DNA of 25,072 bases from Mycoemilia scoparia. Lineage: Eukaryota; Kickxellomycota; Kickxellomycetes; Kickxellales; Kickxellaceae. Under the pieces are notes generated by a model, which was given only the letters and a program-made list of their open reading frames with translations, did no database searches and had not been told where the DNA came from. The DNA is taken from assembly GCA_027575805.1 (NCBI GenBank), contig JANBPU010000234.1:1-25072 (forward strand), written 5' to 3'. Below, one piece after another: positions 1-10,852 of this stretch (its first letter is position 1; the number at the start of each line of letters is the position of its first letter). The position numbers and the translations under genes are program-made.

Positions 1-311
1 TCAGGAATACATTGACGACAACTCTCCCAGCTTTGTTTCTAGCATGGAGTTTTATACATGCAAATTTAGCTCCAGTGTGGATACTATATCCCAGATCTCA
101 GTCTGTATTGGTAAATTTGGTAGCATTTCCAGCAATATGGGGGCATTCAAGTATGTTGGCGTTGATTTTAACAGCAGGGGAGGGGTTGTCATGGCTGCCA
201 AATGCAATAGCGCATGTCCTAATGGTAGCGGTCTACCACATTGCAAGCAAACAAAACAGAGGTGATATGGATTATTTTTTAGTTTATCAAGTTCGTTATT
301 CCTCTTTTTAG
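1..311 (+). CDS. 3' end of an unidentified multi-pass membrane protein (partial)
   Basis: An open frame enters from the window edge (codons in phase with position 3) and ends at TAG 309-311. The roughly 100 residues are strongly hydrophobic, with about three potential membrane segments separated by short polar turns (around residues 8-22, 30-50 and 60-78) and a polar tail beginning S-K-Q-N-R. The regular hydrophobic/polar pattern and absence of stops suggest real coding sequence rather than chance. The codons after about 262 (GGTGATATG...) may instead be intron, since a weak GT donor occurs there and the stop falls inside a GTATA microsatellite. No family is recognised; an N-x3-H-x2-M-x3-Y pattern slightly recalls ELO elongases, but the spacing from the start of the frame does not fit. 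The start lies outside the window. Confidence 0.35.
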   Translation, partial: RNTLTTTLPALFLAWSFIHANLAPVWILYPRSQSVLVNLVAFPAIWGHSSMLALILTAGEGLSWLPNAIAHVLMVAVYHIASKQNRGDMDYFLVYQVRYSSF

Positions 312-335
312 TATAGTATAGTATAGTATAGTATA
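311..335. repeat. (GTATA)5 microsatellite
   Basis: Five perfect pentanucleotide units. The repeat begins at the last base of the TAG that closes the upstream open frame, so length change here could shift or remove that stop. Confidence 0.9.
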
Positions 336-1623
336 ATTTCTATTTTACCTTTCTTTCCATTCGCTCACCAGTTATGAATAAGTCGCTCGAAGTCTAAAAC
401 ACTTTGACGTCGATATAGCTGATATTTAATTGTGAATTATATGCCTTGAGCTGTGTGAGAGATCATCAGCAGATCCAAAATTTTCATACAATAAACTGAT
501 TATAATACAATGCAGCATCTGAGTTATTATTTTTGAAGGGTGACCATTTACTAACAGATGGTGATCACCAATTTGGCTGTGTTTGCCCCTATAATCGCAG
601 GTCACCAAAAGTCACCCTTCAAAAATTATGATCCATCTTTAGTGGTTTCCACATTGATATTTGAGACAAATCTGTTATGGCAAATCAATCATCCCATTAC
701 ATAGTCTCATCACGTAGCATAAAACAAGACACATCAATCAGCTTTCACATGAGCTTATTGCTAAAACAATAATGCAACACGAACAAATGGCCAACTAAAA
801 AATAAGTTGGTGACTGGATTCCAATTCTTTGTAGAAATCGGCCAAATAAATATGTAGATATATAGTTTTCAAACTACATGTCTATGTGTCTACCTTCAAC
901 TCTACCACCTGTAGATGGACTTTCATGGCCATACCTTTATGACTGCACATTTTGTTTTTAAAAAAGGCCACCTGCCTGATCCTTGGTCTTGATTATGGAA
1001 ATCTTTTTTGATGATATGCAATTCGGCCCTTTACCAACAAAAGGTTCCTGTCATGCATAGAAATTGACAATTGGGTTGAATATTCGATTGTTCATTGTTT
1101 AGAATTTGAATTTGGTTACATTGGTGTCGATCTCATGTGCTGAGTTTCTCTAATAGACAGGCAGGTATAATGTGTTTTGCATCTTGAACAATATGCGGGT
1201 CTGATAATATCGGCTTTAATTGGTAGGAATGTTATGACTACTCTTACTTGTCATACGATCCTTTGACTCGCTGGACAGTGAAGGTATGAATGGACATCTC
1301 CAATTGGTATGGCGATACTATTTGGGTTTTGGGGTTTGTGACTTGCCAGTTTACTTTCTAGTAATCTGTTGTCAGAGGCTGCCAAGCTCTTGTGGAGATG
1401 TATATATTATACTTTGGCGTACAAATATAGATGTTATTCCTAACAGCTTCACCCACTTTTTCCTTTCATATCAAAGTTTTATATCTTTATGCCTTTTTCT
1501 TCATTTATTTAGGAGATTCGTATTGACTGTTTGTTTATCTGTACTTTTATAGCTCTAGCTTTTAAACATTAGTATATTTATAGTCTTGGTTGCAGCTATT
1601 TTTGGCTTGGATATTTTCTAGTA
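312..1623. other. Intergenic region before the DGAT2 gene
   Basis: No convincing gene on either strand. It holds the end of the GTATA repeat, one MITE-like element (520-635) and otherwise AT-rich unique sequence. An open stretch at 1286-1552 (+) is hydrophobic but has no family resemblance and no splice path into the downstream gene. The DGAT2 promoter should lie in the last few hundred bases; no clear TATA box was identified. Confidence 0.6.
520..635 (+). mobile_element. MITE-like element, copy 1 (116 bp)
   Basis: Terminal inverted repeats of about 24 bp: left TGAGTTATTATTTTTGAAGG(GTGA), right (TCAC)CCTTCAAAAATTATGATCCA. The interior carries the family core, TTTGGCTGTG then GCCCCTATAATC then CACCAAAA. 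It matches copy 3 in orientation and length. Unlike the other copies it is bordered by TC on both sides rather than TA, or alternatively by CATC if the right boundary is moved by one base. It has no coding capacity, so any movement would need a transposase supplied in trans. Confidence 0.85.
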
Positions 1624-2865
1624 ATGGTGAAGCCTGACGAAATATCAAGTAAAATCAATTACCATATCTTGGGCCCTGTTATAGCAACGATCTTTGCTAC
1701 CATCTTTTTGTGGGCCAGACTGCTTTTCGTTTACCTCCTATACCAATACCGAGTATCAAGAATACCGCTAATACTTTATGCTGCCCTGAAACTAATCGAT
1801 CCAGCTGTTGAGAATGCCAAAGGCCGGCCAATTCAGTGGATACAAAATCACTGGCTTTGGGACTACATCACATCTTATTTTCCTTTTTCCTATTCATTTG
1901 AAAAGGAATTGAGTCCCAGCCGCCAATACATCTTTGGTAAGTACTCCAATAATAACACACTTCTAGCCACATCCCCCAACAACTAATCATCGGGCTATAT
2001 TGTTATATTATAATAGGCTTCCATCCTCATGGACTAGTGTCTTATGCAGCCCAAATATTTGTTGGGTCTGCAAAATATGGCATCAAGTCAAAACTAAATG
2101 GAATAAATCTGCGCCTAGTCACGGTACCGATGGGACTTAGATCTCCATTTTTTGGCGATTATTTTTTGGCTCTAGGGATGATTTCATGCTCCAGATCCTG
2201 TATAAGAAAAGCGCTCAAGGATCCAGAAACCTCCATCGGAGTTGTTGTTGGAGGTATAGATGAGATGCATTATGGTGAACCAGGAAAACCTGAACTTATT
2301 CTAGATAAAAGAAAGGGCTTTATTCGTGAAGCAATAATAGCTGGGTAGGCATATGACATTATCAACTCTTTCTTCAGAGCTATTCCTTGTATTTGTTGGC
2401 TACTAACAATACTTATATGATATTTAGTGCTGACTTGGTTCCAGTTTATACTTTTGGCGAAACCCAAATATACCAGCGACCACTAGTCAAGAAAAACCCC
2501 GCATCTTTTGCCAGTCGAGTTGAAAACTTTGTAGAAAAATACCTAGCAATGACAACATATATCTTCTATGGAAAGTTCTTATTTGTCCCATATAGATCCA
2601 GATTGCATTGTGTTGGTAAGCTCATATCATATACCATTATTTTAGTAAAATCGGTCCATTTGGGATGATTAAATATTAACATTGTGAAATTTTCACTTGT
2701 ATTGCAGTCGGAAATCCAATTCCTACAGTCAAAGCAGAGAATCCAACTACTAAAGAGATTGATCATTACCATGATCTTTACAAGAAAGAACTTGTTCGCA
2801 TTTATGAGAAGCACAAGCACGAATATGAGCCCTCGCCCAAATTATCCTTAAAAATAGTTAAATGA
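1624..2865 (+). CDS. DGAT2-family acyl-CoA:(mono/di)acylglycerol acyltransferase
   Basis: Four exons: 1624-1936, 2017-2344, 2428-2615, 2708-2865 (987 nt, 328 aa), all GT-AG and phase-consistent; intron 2 has a perfect TACTAAC branch site at 2401. The protein has an N-terminal hydrophobic hairpin (about residues 15-55), the catalytic H-P-H-G motif at 107-110 preceded by YIFGF, the VVVGG block, the R-K-G-F-x-R block, GADLVPVYTFGE, and a C-terminal V-G-N-P-I ... PTTKEIDHYH segment. This order is diagnostic of the DGAT2/MGAT family, which adds an acyl group from acyl-CoA to di- or monoacylglycerol at the ER and lipid droplet. Its length is slightly short for fungal DGAT2 (typically 330-400 aa). 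The family's usual VVGGxxE is VVVGGIDEM here. Substrate (DAG, MAG or wax alcohol) cannot be told from sequence. The start is the first ATG of the open frame; no upstream exon is evident. Confidence 0.93.
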
Positions 2866-3005
2866 GATATCCTACTAATTTTCGTAACAATCACTTTGAA
2901 CCTGTTTGTTTATAATTTGGCTAAAAATTGGGAGCCCAAACCCATAACCATACAAAAACTACAAGCCTGTACTTTAATAAACAATATCAATAAATCCAAC
3001 ACTAA

Positions 3006-5281
<2,276 letters not shown>

Positions 5282-5906
5282 TTGGTATCTTGGCTGGCTG
5301 TGGTGGTTGGTTATCCACATATGGTGTGATAAATGTGCATCAACAGCAATACTGATACTGAAGTAAAGCAGTGCCTGTGGTAAGATAATAGTGGTGGTCA
5401 CAGGGGATTACAATAATGCAAGTTATACATAATAGATATTTTTGGTAAACGATTGACTCTATTTTTTTCGTCGTTGCAACTAACAGTAACATTTGAATCT
5501 ATACATCATGACTCGATGAATAACTATTGGCTAATAGTATTCCCTTCTATTCGCTATACATATGTGTGTGTGTGCATACGTTCTGAATAATTTCAAACAT
5601 TTCAACTGAAAATACCTTGTATATCATTATTCTGCTGTATGTAGCATGGATATGGTGTGGGAAAAAGACAGATAGTGGCCATGGCTATATCTAATAACCA
5701 GACATTTCTTTGTCTGTTATCTCCCTATGTCTGAGTTTGTGACAGAAGATTTGCGGGAAAAAGAAAGAGCCAGAGCAGATTAATGTATATGAATCATAGT
5801 TGAAGCTTAGTAGCCAGTAATCGGCGTTTGTTCCTTTTCTCTCTCTCTCTTTCTTCCACTACCTTGCTATTCTCAATATCACCAGTTTTTAGATATGCAG
5901 GACATT

Positions 5907-5919
5907 ATAGTCAACATGT
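5907..5919 (+). promoter_or_regulatory. 13-mer ATAGTCAACATGT shared with RING gene 2 upstream region
   Basis: ATAGTCAACATGT occurs here and again, exactly, at 14960-14972. Each copy lies upstream of one of the two RING paralogs (about 3.0 kb and 0.77 kb from the ATG) and before a GTGGTCATTGCGG site. A regulatory role is inference from shared position and order. Confidence 0.4.
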
Positions 5920-7306
5920 GCTATTCTTCTTCTATTCCGACGGACATTCAGCTGCATCTCTGTTGAAAATAATTATATTGGACCTGAGATAACATTGCGG
6001 TACCGAAACCCTGTTTCATCATAGTTTTCAAAGACAGTTACATCACAAACTATTGCTGTTTGGATTTTTTCTGTTTATTTGCTTGTAACTATATATGTGT
6101 GTATATATGTATGTATGTGAAAGCATGTAACTATGTGGTAGCTTTCAAATGATTTACAGGCTACTATTCAATTCCTTTTTATTTTTCTCACCATCATTAT
6201 GGTAATATGGCGGTAATAATACACACATTGTAGGCCGGAGATTTTACAATTTTTGCTGTTAATGTTAATAATAATAATGCAACACCCATCCCATTCATAT
6301 ATATACATTGCTATTGTCTAGCGATGATTCTTTTAGACCAAATACTTTTCGATAGAGGACAATTGGGCCTATATTCAAAAAAATTCGCGGCCAGTGATCT
6401 CACCACCTATGTATATGGATTTGTCAACTATCCCTGCTGTCGTTGGTGCTTATCTCTCTTTAAGGAAAGCTATATTAACTTTATTGAGTTGCAATTGTTC
6501 TTATTACGTTGGTGGTTGTTGCTCATAATGCCGAATATATGGTTAAGAAAGGAATTAGATATGGGGACGCTATAGTAATTGTGTGGTGTTATCCTGTAAT
6601 CCCGAACCACCAACGCCATGTATCATCGTATACACATACACAGCACGTTATATGCAAGGATATATACTCTTAAATGAATTTTCTACCACCATTAGACTGT
6701 ATCCATTCGCTGCATTCAATTGTTATTGAATAAGGCGGCTTGAATTGGCTTATCCAATTAGCCTAAATGGAGTGAGAGAAAGGGCAGTCCCGAAAATAAT
6801 TAGCCCATATAAGGCAGACAAACAAATATAGGAATTTGGAAGCTTACTTTCTCACAGTCTCTGTCTCGGCAGAGCTTGATTGTGCAAGCATGTGAGGGCG
6901 GGATTGAACTCCCAATGAATTCAAATGGAGAAAATAACCATGTATGGGTTGTGCGCCTCTTAGTGACTCAGAGAGATACAAAAAGGAATGAATTTCTACA
7001 CTTTGATTGCCGCATTGATAGACAGGGAGAAGTTACATTAGACTCGCAAAATGAGAAAGGAGAGGGCAGTAGATTTACATATTTTCATTGGGTGTTTATG
7101 GTTGGGCAGGGCTAGCTTGCTAGGTTAAAGAGTTGGAAAAGCAGCGTGTGAATATCAACAGTGGAATTGGCAAAGGAGCTAATTGACCTTATGCATGCCG
7201 ATTTTTTCCTTTCAGAATAGGCCGGGGAATTTAAGCTATGTGTATTCAAAGTATGTGTGAGAGGATAACCCTTATAATAAATATCGGGTCAAAATTCACA
7301 GCATGG

Positions 7307-7384
7307 CCTTGGGCAAATGGGACCCCAGGCGTTGTATATAGAATGGCTGGTGATTGGGCCAAAATCTGATGAGGACCCATTTCT
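7307..7384 (+). repeat. Diverged repeat family B, copy 1
   Basis: Aligns by eye with 13324-13400 along its whole length. Shared anchors in order are CCTTGG, CAAA, TGGG, CCCCA, TTG, ATA, AATGGC, GATT, CAAAATCTGA and CCATTTCT. A more diverged third copy is at 10548-10637. No terminal inverted repeat or coding capacity was seen; it may be part of a larger old transposon or a SINE-like sequence. Confidence 0.6.
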
Positions 7385-7887
7385 GCATACAATATGCTTG
7401 ATCCCAAGCGAAATCTTGCCATCTGGGCCCAGGGTTTGTGCTCAACGAGATGAGCATATTAGCGGTTATCCGTGTGACACACAGTATCTATAACATCGAT
7501 AACCCCCTGTTATTATGAGTAACAGCCAAGAACTCCTTGTGCTGTTTAACTGGCTGACGACTGAACAAGCTATAGAGAGGTGGGAGCACAATGTTACCAA
7601 CTTGTTCCAATTATCAAGGCTGGGTATGTGAATGTATGGATCAACTGTCCATCTCTTAGTATCACAGACACCGATAAAAAAGGAAGCAAGACGAAATGAC
7701 TAATAATATTGGGGATTTTAGATTCTAGCGGCAATAGCTGCTAAAAGATGGAGAGAGTGGGAAAATGAGGGGATGATGTTACTTGCCTGCCACTGGACTG
7801 ACGATAGTCCGAGTGGCTGAAGTGATGATAAAAAGGAACCATAACCCTTTTAATTCCGAACGTATTCCGCACCATCTCTCTCTCTCT

Positions 7888-7900
7888 GTGGTCATTGCGG
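7888..7900 (+). promoter_or_regulatory. 13-mer GTGGTCATTGCGG shared with RING gene 2 upstream region
   Basis: Identical to 15200-15212; a variant TTGGTCATTGCGG is at 15277-15289. All three lie on the coding strand upstream of a RING paralog and contain the TTGCGG hexamer that recurs in these regions. Likely a transcription-factor site, but the factor is unknown. Confidence 0.45.
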
Positions 7901-8611
7901 CTCCTGATGGGTGCCGTTTTTCTTACTGGTCGTGAATCCCAGCATTGATCATCTTAATGACTTGTTAACTTGTGACTATCGGCCAACAACAGCGATCTCC
8001 CTTCTTCTTTCTCTTCGACAAGCTGACCACGGCTGTTATCTCTATACGTCGTTTCATTTTGCATCCCTTTAAAGCAGTACTTTCTTCACACACTATACTC
8101 ACTGAATCCCACATGCTAATGTCCAATGTTTGTGATGACTACAAACTTCTTGTGTATTCTGGAATGTATTTTCCATAAATTCTTTTATCAGACGACCACA
8201 TCATTTTTACAGAAAAGCCTGAATACAAACAATAATGCGTCTTTTGTGTGTTCAAGACAATGAGATAGCAGAGAAAATGCTGCATGCAGGCAAGTCAATG
8301 GGCAGGCGGACAACCATAGAAAAATGCCTGGTGGCGAGCAGTACAGCTGATGATTCCTTGGTTGCTCATATTGAATTTGCTGACTAAAATGGAATGTTAG
8401 TTTTTGTCCCCCCTCCCTACCCATCAGTACTCACTGGCTGAAAAGGAAATGCCCAATGTGCCCAACTACTCAATTTGCGGACAAAATCGGCATACCTGGA
8501 GTTTTTGAAACAAATTGGTGTGTATTTTTATGGTTCATCATGACCATGAGCTAGTTTCAAGAATTCTTGGTTAAAATGACAGATGACTGGGTGGTTCCAC
8601 AAGTCTAAAAC

Positions 8612-8618
8612 TATATAA
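8612..8618 (+). promoter_or_regulatory. TATA box of RING gene 1
   Basis: TATATAA followed by GG, 318 bp before the ATG at 8936, with a strongly pyrimidine-rich stretch following it (about 8650-8790). This implies a long 5' UTR of roughly 290 nt if the initiation site lies about 30 bp downstream. Confidence 0.5.
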
Positions 8619-8935
8619 GGCTCCATCAGTTCCTTAAGCCATCATTTTTCTGATGTCTATGTTCTCCCCCCAGCTATTTCTCTTTCCCCATATCTTCGCC
8701 TTACCTTTAATTTTCCCCTCCTACCACCACCACCAATTAATAATTCTTTCTACTTCTATATATCGCTCCCTTTAAGTAGATTGGTCTCCCCACCACCTTG
8801 GTTCTTTGGCTTTTTAACATCGCGACATTTTTATAGTCTGCTCGTATTTGCTTGTCTTTACATACATTATCACAAACACTACACTACTTGAACTATCACG
8901 CCGCTATTACATACAAACACTCTTTCTTCACTTAA

Positions 8936-10036
8936 ATGGCGAGTAAGGCGGAGATCGCTGGCTACATCGTCGTAGCAGCATTTATCAGTAAGGACAAAGC
9001 TTAGTCGCTAGTACATATGTTCTGTTCTGATGTAGCCAACTTTTAATCTAAGCTGTACACTTTGCTATTCCGTGCTGCCATTACTTTCTCAATAGTCGTT
9101 GGCTTAATATTCACGCCATCCTTATATTCCTGGATCAAAGAAAAGGTTCATCCCAGCCCTCTACCACAACCATACGAACGCCCGCAGGGACAGCGCCAAA
9201 GGCGGACGATTTTAGAGCCCAGCCGTGTATTCAAACCATACAACGTGTTTACAAAATCTGAGCTCAATTTGTTGCCACTGAGAAAAGCCAGTTCAATATC
9301 TTCAGCCACAAAAAATTCATCCTTTGTTGAAGTTGACGAAAAAGGCAATAGTAATAACAAAACAACAACTGGCGAGACAATAATACAAAAATTGTCGGCT
9401 GCCATCAATAACAAAACCCGTCGTCAGGCAGCTAATGGTTCTTCTGGCGATGCAAGAGATGTAAGAAGTGCTGCTGCTGCTGCTGCTGGAGGAGGAGGAG
9501 ACAATGATAGGTTTGACGATGAACAGACAACAAACCCATGTCCAACCGAAAATGGAAGTCAACATTGCAGAAACGATAATATTGATATTGATAGTGGAAG
9601 GACTAGTTTAGTATCTCATATAGCCATTAACATCAAATCTCCATTATCTCCATCTTCATTGTGTGACGGCAAGGACAACAACCATCATGGACACAGCATT
9701 AATATTAATGACCATGGTTTCCACCAAGATGTCGTTCATATTGATGGCAACAACAACAACGATGGTGATGATGCCGACAATGAGGATTATTTGAAAGAAG
9801 ATCCAGAAACTGCAGATTGTTGTGCAATCTGTTTAATAGCCCTGGAAAATCCTCACAAACAGCCCATACGAATTTTGAGTTGTGATCATGAATTCCATGC
9901 CTCATGTATAGATTGCTGGCTAACAACCAAATCTTCAAGATGCCCGTTATGTAAATTGGATATTAGAGAATCTTTGGGATTGGAAAAAAGAGTTGAAGAA
10001 GCTCCAAAAACACCTGACCCAGCTCATGTTGTCTAA
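8936..10036 (+). CDS. Single-pass membrane RING-H2 protein, probable E3 ubiquitin ligase (paralog 1)
   Basis: Two exons, 8936-8987 and 9096-10036 (330 aa). The splice GTAAGG...TTTCTCAATAG restores an uninterrupted transmembrane segment (about residues 8-27, AGYIVVAAFIIVGLIFTPSL) that neither exon encodes alone, which is why this start and intron were chosen. After the anchor come a basic stretch, the motif FTKSELNLLPLRK (69-81), a long Ser/Asn/Asp-rich linker with an Ala run from a GCT repeat (around 9469-9486), then a RING-H2 domain: C260, C263, C280, H282, H285, C288, C300, C303, with CIDCWLTTK between ligands. RING-H2 proteins of this shape recruit E2 enzymes at membranes; the substrate is unknown. 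The FT-x-SEL motif sits where the GLD-type motif lies in plant ATL ligases, an analogy only. It is paralogous to the gene at 15735-16340, which has no intron. Two MITE-like copies follow the stop codon. Confidence 0.9.
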
Positions 10037-10208
10037 ACACCCCTCTCCTCTCCCAATATTTGTCGCCATCGCTAATATCCCTATTATCATTTATAACCTC
10101 TCTCTCTATCTATCTTGCTTTCAATGATTCTCTCCGCCCTGTGTGTTCTTCTTTCTTTATATCATCATCTGTATTAGTCTTTATTGTTATAATAATATAT
10201 AGACCATA

Positions 10209-10350
10209 TTGGTAATAATTTTTGAAGGGGACCACACACCACACTACACTACACCTCCTTTTGGTGGCTACCAACTATTATAGGTGTAATTACAGTCATA
10301 TATATATATATGTGTGTGTGTGGGGCTAACCCTTCAAAAATAATCTCCCA
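10209..10350 (-). mobile_element. MITE-like element, copy 2 (142 bp)
   Basis: Left end TTGGTAATAATTTTTGAAGG, right end CCTTCAAAAATAATCTCCCA, bordered by TA on both sides (10207-10208 and 10351-10352). The conserved core (CCTATAATAGTTGGTAGC on the minus strand) is reversed relative to copies 1, 3 and 4. It is longer than copies 1 and 3 partly because of a TA/TG microsatellite (about 10298-10321). Confidence 0.85.
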
Positions 10351-10410
10351 TATTTATACTTAAATTTTCTATATTCATTTAATACCACTTTTTTTCAATA
10401 AACTACTATA

Positions 10411-10524
10411 TGGGTAATAATTTTTGAAGGGTGAAAGTTTACTAGTACAACTGGACATCCATTTGGCTGTGATTCCCCTATAATCACTGGTCCCCAAAAT
10501 TCACCCTTCAAAAATTATTGCCCA
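10411..10524 (+). mobile_element. MITE-like element, copy 3 (114 bp), best preserved
   Basis: Terminal inverted repeats match over about 26 bases with one mismatch: TGGGTAATAATTTTTGAAGG(GTGAA) against (TTCAC)CCTTCAAAAATTATTGCCCA. TA lies on both sides (10409-10410, 10525-10526). Near-perfect ends and low divergence suggest it is among the youngest copies here. TA target sites and short non-coding structure fit a Tc1/mariner-type MITE, but no transposase is present to confirm the superfamily. Confidence 0.92.
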
Positions 10525-10547
10525 TATGGGCAAAAGAATTCCCAAGG

Positions 10548-10637
10548 CTTTAGACAAAAAAAAGGGTCCTCAAGGGTTATTATCTGCATATGAATGGATT
10601 TGCTTATAATTAGACCAAAATCCAAAAACCATATCTA
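10548..10637 (+). repeat. Diverged repeat family B, copy 2
   Basis: Shares with the 13324-13400 copy, in order, GACAAAAA, GGGTCC, CAAG, ATGG, AATTAGA, CAAAATC and CCAT, with several gaps. The most diverged of the three copies; it begins about 20 bp after MITE copy 3. Confidence 0.4.
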
Positions 10638-10852
10638 TCTACCATACATTTGATTTAGAGTAAAATTCCACTGTATAGTAACTAAATAGATCTTTGCAAT
10701 AAACAAACGCATCAGTGATTGATCTTGAGATGGGTGGGGTTAAGATATATGTACTTTAAACCATGTAATCATCACTTAATATTGAATATAAAAACACTCA
10801 AGATCAAAGCAAAAAAAGCAAACAACATCATGATAAAATTAAACAATTTTCA

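Larger units (their letters stand above)
5282..8935. other. Long intergenic region upstream of RING gene 1 (3.65 kb)
   Basis: No gene is supported. Short open stretches at 6324-6575, 6876-7115 and 7972-8178 lack family resemblance, conserved motifs or good starts. The region contains four TTGCGG hexamers on the + strand (5751, 5995, 7895, 8475), two 13-mers shared with the region upstream of RING gene 2 (5907, 7888), one copy of the diverged repeat family B (7307-7384), and pyrimidine-rich DNA from about 8650 to 8790 that probably forms the core promoter/5' UTR. The size contrasts with the 188-bp gap between the two preceding genes and suggests regulatory content, though an unrecognised non-coding RNA is possible. 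Confidence 0.6.
10037..10852. other. Convergent 3' intergenic region with two MITE copies
   Basis: Lies between the 3' ends of RING gene 1 (+) and the MFS gene (-). It contains MITE copies 2 and 3, only 60 bp apart and in opposite internal orientation, and a diverged family-B repeat directly after them. AATAAA-like sequences (for example CAATAAA near 10396) could serve as polyadenylation signals. No gene is seen. Confidence 0.65.

Noticed and set aside
1286..1552. 88-aa open frame as an upstream exon of the DGAT2 gene
   Set aside because: The gene model from ATG 1624 already gives a complete N-terminus with the expected membrane hairpin, and no phase-compatible splice joins this stretch to it.
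6876..7115. 79-aa open frame with mixed, protein-like composition in the long intergenic region
   Set aside because: It begins at TTG, has no recognisable motif, no splice partners and no promoter features. A GGGATTGAACTCCC stretch inside recalled a tRNA T arm on the other strand, but no cloverleaf can be built around it.
7822..7907. Possible box C/D snoRNA (GTGATGA followed about 80 nt later by CTGA)
   Set aside because: No terminal stem and no credible internal boxes; such short motifs are expected by chance.
8988..9052. Shorter introns for RING gene 1 (donor 8988 or 8972 with acceptor at 9052)
   Set aside because: The 8988/9052 pair shifts the frame and hits a stop; the 8972/9052 pair keeps frame but uses a poor donor and changes the anchor. 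The 8988/9095 pair has a good donor, a pyrimidine-rich acceptor, correct phase and restores a clean membrane helix.
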